This document shows, one piece after another, positions 60,652 to 64,000 of a stretch of DNA of 64,000 bases. A model generated the notes under the pieces. The model had not been told where the DNA came from. It did not search any database and was given only the letters and a program-made list of their open reading frames with translations. The stretch comes from CALBTQ01 sp036725605. GTDB taxonomy: Bacteria > Lernaellota > Lernaellaia > Lernaellales > Lernaellaceae. Within the stretch, counting starts at the first letter, position 1. Each line of letters starts with the position of its first letter. The position numbers and the translations under genes are program-made. The DNA lies in contig DAIMDW010000005.1 of NCBI GenBank assembly GCA_036725605.1, positions 62,001 to 126,000 on the forward strand, in the 5' to 3' direction.

Positions 60652-61644
60652 ATGAACAATCGCCGAAGAATCATCCTGCTGGCCAGCACGACCGTGGGCT
60701 TGCTGTTGCTGGTTTTTTGGTGGGCGCCGGTGGACAAAACCCTGGCGACCATCGGCCTGCTGCGCGGCCGGACTCTGCTGCTGGTGCTGATCATCTCCGC
60801 GTTGACCAACATCGGTCTGTACGGCGAACGCTGGCATCGAACGCTGAAATATGTGGGCATTTCCGCGCCGTTCGGCTATCTCATGCGCCTGAACGCGGGC
60901 ACCGGACCGGTGCGGCTGCTGCTGCCGATCCAGACCGGCGAGATCATCACCGCGGCGATCCTCGGCCGACGTCTGGGCAAGCCGATCTCCACGATCGTCA
61001 GCACGCTTTTTTACAACAAGTACCTTTCCTTCGCCGCCACGCTGCTGCTGGCGCTGGGCGGAATGATCGCCGGTGCGCTGGCGACCATGCATTCGGCCTG
61101 GGTGATCGCCTCGTTCGCCGGGGGCGTGACCATCCTCTTTTTTCTGCTGGAATCCAAACGCGTGCGGCAGTGGATTTTGCGCCTTGGGGAGAAGATCCAT
61201 CCGGGGCTGGCGCAATTGTCCGCGCGTTTGTTGTCCACCCATGCCCGGCTGACGCGCGGGGCGAAAATGCTGCTGCTGGCCTATGCGTTCGTTTTCGCCA
61301 TCCTCGAGGTGATCACCGTTTGGTTGATCGCCCGCGATTTGGGGATCGGCGTCTCCTTCATACAGTTGATCGTCATCGTGCAGTTGATGGTGCTGGTGAC
61401 CAACCTGCCGATCACCATGGCCGGCGTCGGCTCGCGCGAGGCGCTGTCGCTGGTGCTGCTCGCGCGCTTCGCCACGCCGGAGCAGGCGGCGGCGTTCGGC
61501 GTGCTCTATTCGGCGGTCGAATACCTTTGGCCGCTGGTGGCCGGGCTGCCCTTTACCTCGTCGGTCATCGTGGATGCCTGGCGGGATTTCCGCCGGGGGA
61601 AGATCTCGCTCAACGACGAAGAGCCGGCGGCGAACGGGGGCTAA
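60652..61644 (+). CDS. AglD/LPG-synthase-transmembrane family protein
   Basis: The 330-residue protein has about eight hydrophobic helices. Its conserved elements (NAGTGPVRLLLPIQTGEI, NKYLSFAATLLLALGG, PITMAGVGSREALSL) match the flippase-like LPG_synthase_TM/UPF0104 family. Members include the membrane part of MprF and archaeal AglD and are linked to movement or modification of lipids and lipid-linked sugars. The promoter at 60592 decides the start. It diverges from the radical SAM operon and its stop overlaps the convergent radical SAM gene by 4 bases. It may handle the lipid product or carrier of that pathway. Confidence 0.83.
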   Translation: MNNRRRIILLASTTVGLLLLVFWWAPVDKTLATIGLLRGRTLLLVLIISALTNIGLYGERWHRTLKYVGISAPFGYLMRLNAGTGPVRLLLPIQTGEIITAAILGRRLGKPISTIVSTLFYNKYLSFAATLLLALGGMIAGALATMHSAWVIASFAGGVTILFFLLESKRVRQWILRLGEKIHPGLAQLSARLLSTHARLTRGAKMLLLAYAFVFAILEVITVWLIARDLGIGVSFIQLIVIVQLMVLVTNLPITMAGVGSREALSLVLLARFATPEQAAAFGVLYSAVEYLWPLVAGLPFTSSVIVDAWRDFRRGKISLNDEEPAANGG

Positions 61645-63032
61645 AAACCGGGGCGGCGCGCTTCCGGATCGGGCAGGAAGAGAATCTTCAGCAAATCGAG
61701 AACACGCTTGAAGGCCACGCGGGGCTGCCGGATCAGATCGCCCATCCGGCGGACGATCACCCGCGGCGAAAAATAAAACTTGCGGTAAAGAACCTTCTGC
61801 CGCGCCAACGCCTTCGCGACCAGCGTCGGATCCTTGATCCGACAACGGTACGGGAAAATCTCGAAGTCGATCAGCTCGCGGTACTGCTCATACAGCTCGG
61901 TGCCCGGATAAAACGCGACCGCGTTCACGCCCAGGTAGTCCAGGTCGAGCCCTTTGATCAACGCGACGGACCGCGCGAAGTCCTCCTCGGTCTCCTCCGG
62001 ATGACCCACGATGATGTGCCCGCCCGCTTCGACGCCCGCCGCGCGGCACACGCGCAGCTTCTCGCGGATCAACGCGGGCGTCTGCGTTTTGCCGAAGGCC
62101 TGCAAAATTTTGTCGCTGCCGCTTTCCAGGCCGAACCAGAGGCGGCGGCACCCGGCGCGTTTCATCGCCGTGGCGATCTCCGGCGTCATCGCCGGCAGGT
62201 TGGCGTTGGCGGTCCAGACCAGGCCGAGCGGCTCCAGCCCGGCGCACAATTCCAGCAAGTAGTCGCGATTGACGGTCACCGAATCGTCCATGAAACGCAG
62301 CGAGCGAATGTGCTTGGTCGCGATCAACTCCTTGACGTGCACGATCGTCGAGTCGACCGAGTGCGTCAGGTAGCGTTTGCTGTAGGAACGCGGGCAGTAA
62401 TTGCACGGTTGCGGACAGCCGCGCCCGGCCATCACCGCCGCCATCGGCAACGGCAGGTCGAGATCGCGATAGGCCGCCAGGTCGATCAGGTCATACGCGG
62501 GCCAGGGTAGGGCGTCCAGATCGACGATGCGCTCCGCTGGCTCGCCCACGCGTGCCTCGCCGTTTTCCTTCCATCCCAGACCGACTGCGGGCGCCGGTCC
62601 CTGTCCCAACCGCCAGGCGAGAAACTCGGCGAAAACGTTTTCCGGCTCGCCGATCAGCAGGTAGTCCAGTGACGTGCGCGAAAGGATCTCGTGCGGGTAC
62701 AGCGTGGCGTAGTAGCCGAAAATACCCACCGGCAAATGCGGGTGCGCGGCCTTGAGGCGGTTGAGGAAATGCAGGTCGTCGCCGATCATCTCCTGCGCGC
62801 CCAGGGCCAGCAGCAGGTCGGCGCGGCCGGCGCGCGCGATTACCTCGTCCTCGCTCAGGCGCAGGGCGATCGCGTCGACCACCTCCGGCTCGACGCCCGC
62901 GAAGCGTCGCGCCACCGCCGCCAGCGACAACAGTTCCAGCGGCGGATACAGAAACTCGTTGACGTAATACGAACAGTTGAAGCGCCGTTGAATCGGCTCC
63001 GGATACGGCGGGTTGAGCAACAGCAGTTTCAT
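61641..63032 (-). CDS. B12-binding-type radical SAM enzyme (cluster gene 10)
   Basis: The 463-residue protein begins MKLLLLNPPYPEP and has a cobalamin-binding-like domain (LYPPLELLSLAAVARRF, FGYYATLYPHEIL). Its radical SAM core has Cys206, Cys210 and Cys213 (RGCPQPCNYC). RFMDDSVTVNRDYLL and GCRRLWFGLESGSD follow, then a FYFSPRVIVRRM tail. The ATG at 63032 fits the usual LLLNPP start and has GGAG upstream; an ATG at 63098 is rejected. It lies outside the seven-gene operon but on the same strand, 114 bases after the next radical SAM gene, so the two probably share a transcript. Confidence 0.87.
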   Translation of the reverse strand: MKLLLLNPPYPEPIQRRFNCSYYVNEFLYPPLELLSLAAVARRFAGVEPEVVDAIALRLSEDEVIARAGRADLLLALGAQEMIGDDLHFLNRLKAAHPHLPVGIFGYYATLYPHEILSRTSLDYLLIGEPENVFAEFLAWRLGQGPAPAVGLGWKENGEARVGEPAERIVDLDALPWPAYDLIDLAAYRDLDLPLPMAAVMAGRGCPQPCNYCPRSYSKRYLTHSVDSTIVHVKELIATKHIRSLRFMDDSVTVNRDYLLELCAGLEPLGLVWTANANLPAMTPEIATAMKRAGCRRLWFGLESGSDKILQAFGKTQTPALIREKLRVCRAAGVEAGGHIIVGHPEETEEDFARSVALIKGLDLDYLGVNAVAFYPGTELYEQYRELIDFEIFPYRCRIKDPTLVAKALARQKVLYRKFYFSPRVIVRRMGDLIRQPRVAFKRVLDLLKILFLPDPEARRPGF

Positions 63033-63146
63033 GCCGCGCTCCGCGGATGCGTCACGCGAATTGGCTGACGGCATTGCGCCAACGGCGATCCTCCCCATGC
63101 CTGGTTTGCCGCGCTCGGGCTCCCCGGAATTTCGTGGACGCGGCCT

Positions 63147-64000
63147 CTATTTCAGCAACTGCCGGGCGTTGCGGAACATGCGCAAAAATTCGCTGAAGGT
63201 GCGCACGCTGAACATATACCGCAAAATCTTGCCCGGCCGCATATAAAACATCCGGTAGGCGTTTTGCCAGATGCGCCCGACCTGCGCCTGCTCAATGTGC
63301 TCGTCCCACGTTTTGGGCACGAAATCGTCGTGCGGATCGCGCACGTACTCTTCCCAGTCCCGCCAGGAAAGAATGCCCTTTCGCACGCCGTCCTCGAAAA
63401 TCGCCGTGCCGGGAATCGGCTCGAACACGTTGATCTGCACCATGTACGGATCCAGCGCGATCACCTCGCGCATCATCCGCTGGATGTCCGCCTCCGTTTT
63501 TTCGAAGGGCAGCACGATCATCAGGTTGAGGATGATGCGGATGCCCGCGCGCTTGGTCGCCGCGATCGCCCGCCGCGCCTGCTCCATCGTGATGCCCTTG
63601 CGCAGGTACGCCAGGCCCTCGTCGTTGGTCGTTTCCAGGCCGAAGTGCAGTTGAAAACAGCCGGACTGTTTGGCTTCGCGCAGCAGGTTGTCGTCGAGCA
63701 GGTCCATGCGCGCGCGAAAGGACCACGGCCGCCGGAAGCGCGCCGTTTCGCGGCACAGCTCGGTGAAGCGCTCGGCGACGATGTTCAGCGTTTCGTCGTA
63801 AAAGAAAATTTCCGTGTCGCGATCCGGCCGGCACGATTCGATCTCGTCCATCACGTTGCCGATCGAGCGGTAATGGACTTTCTTGAACGGCACGTCGCAG
63901 AACGTGCAGGAAAACGGGCAGCCGCGCGAGGTGATGATCGACAGACTCTTGGGCATGATGCCCACCGAGCTGCTGTGCACGATGCCGCCCATGAGGTCGC
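63147..64000 (-). CDS. Radical SAM enzyme, 5' end outside window (cluster gene 11)
   Basis: The frame is open to the right edge, so the ATG at 63992 is probably internal and an N-terminal domain, likely cobalamin-binding, lies beyond the window. The visible part has the radical SAM motif SRGCPFSCTFC, IFFYDETLNIVAER, LHFGLETTNDEGL and the tail RMFYMRPGKILRYMFSV. Its order and tail match the B12-type members of the cluster. The radical SAM array therefore continues to the right of this window. Confidence 0.85.
   Translation of the reverse strand, partial: DLMGGIVHSSSVGIMPKSLSIITSRGCPFSCTFCDVPFKKVHYRSIGNVMDEIESCRPDRDTEIFFYDETLNIVAERFTELCRETARFRRPWSFRARMDLLDDNLLREAKQSGCFQLHFGLETTNDEGLAYLRKGITMEQARRAIAATKRAGIRIILNLMIVLPFEKTEADIQRMMREVIALDPYMVQINVFEPIPGTAIFEDGVRKGILSWRDWEEYVRDPHDDFVPKTWDEHIEQAQVGRIWQNAYRMFYMRPGKILRYMFSVRTFSEFLRMFRNARQLLK

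Noticed and set aside
46659..64000. Ladderane, hopanoid or bacteriochlorophyll biosynthesis locus
   Set aside because: No ketosynthase, acyl carrier, desaturase, squalene cyclase or Mg-chelatase genes are present; only the radical SAM families are shared.
1..64000. CRISPR arrays, tRNA/rRNA genes, prophage or IS elements
   Set aside because: I looked for regularly spaced repeats, cloverleaf-like segments, transposase or integrase proteins and phage modules and found none.

Overview
The window is dense, GC-rich bacterial DNA with short intergenic gaps, many overlapping gene ends and no rRNA, tRNA, CRISPR array, prophage or insertion sequence that I can recognise. A TonB-dependent outer-membrane receptor, several lipoproteins, PilZ and GGDEF (c-di-GMP) proteins, large histidine kinases, an electron-bifurcating-type [FeFe] hydrogenase and a dozen radical SAM genes point to a Gram-negative anaerobe. 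Long Asp-rich linkers beside the lipidated cysteine, or at the C-terminus, of exported proteins recall uncultured deltaproteobacteria-like lineages. That placement is inference, not a phylogenetic result.

Left part (1-8.2 kb): a truncated beta-propeller-like gene, two tandem 453-residue membrane-anchored propeller paralogues that share an exactly repeated 372-bp 3' segment (probable gene conversion), an Asp-rich alpha-galactosidase-like lipoprotein (clan GH-D) and a convergent PilZ protein.

Hydrogen module (8.2-16.9 kb): rex, then NuoE-like, NuoF-like and catalytic [FeFe]-hydrogenase genes (HydC, HydB, HydA type), then a fusion of a ferredoxin, a degenerate sensory hydrogenase domain, an Fe-S domain and a histidine kinase, then a stand-alone receiver and a receiver-kinase hybrid, closed by a strong terminator. 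The layout suggests an H2/NADH/ferredoxin enzyme with its own NADH-responsive repressor and putative H2-sensing phosphorelay.

Middle (16.9-46.7 kb): an acyltransferase of the condensation superfamily; a tight operon of a ThDP enzyme, an aldehyde dehydrogenase and an IlvD/Edd dehydratase that looks like sugar-acid or polyol catabolism; a giant hybrid histidine kinase; a double-MerR regulator overlapping a B12-radical SAM gene; a DUF4349 lipoprotein; an exported papain-like protease with an Asp-rich tail; a TonB receptor/lipoprotein pair; a multi-receiver GGDEF protein; SGNH esterase genes with a 40-residue DUF5989-like membrane peptide; an Asp-rich repeat lipoprotein; two paralogous GT-C-like membrane glycosyltransferases; and an enolase-superfamily enzyme.

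Right part (46.7-64 kb): eleven radical SAM genes in about 17 kb, mostly with B12-type N-terminal domains. They are accompanied by a class I methyltransferase, a polyprenol-phosphate-type GT2 glycosyltransferase and an AglD/LPG-synthase-like membrane protein. The core is a seven-gene minus-strand operon (60345 down to 51639). Its promoter region contains a 16-codon ORF with a near-perfect Shine-Dalgarno sequence and two 15-bp palindromes. I read this as the most likely undescribed system here: a multi-step radical-SAM pathway, possibly acting on lipids or lipid-linked glycans. The product is unknown.
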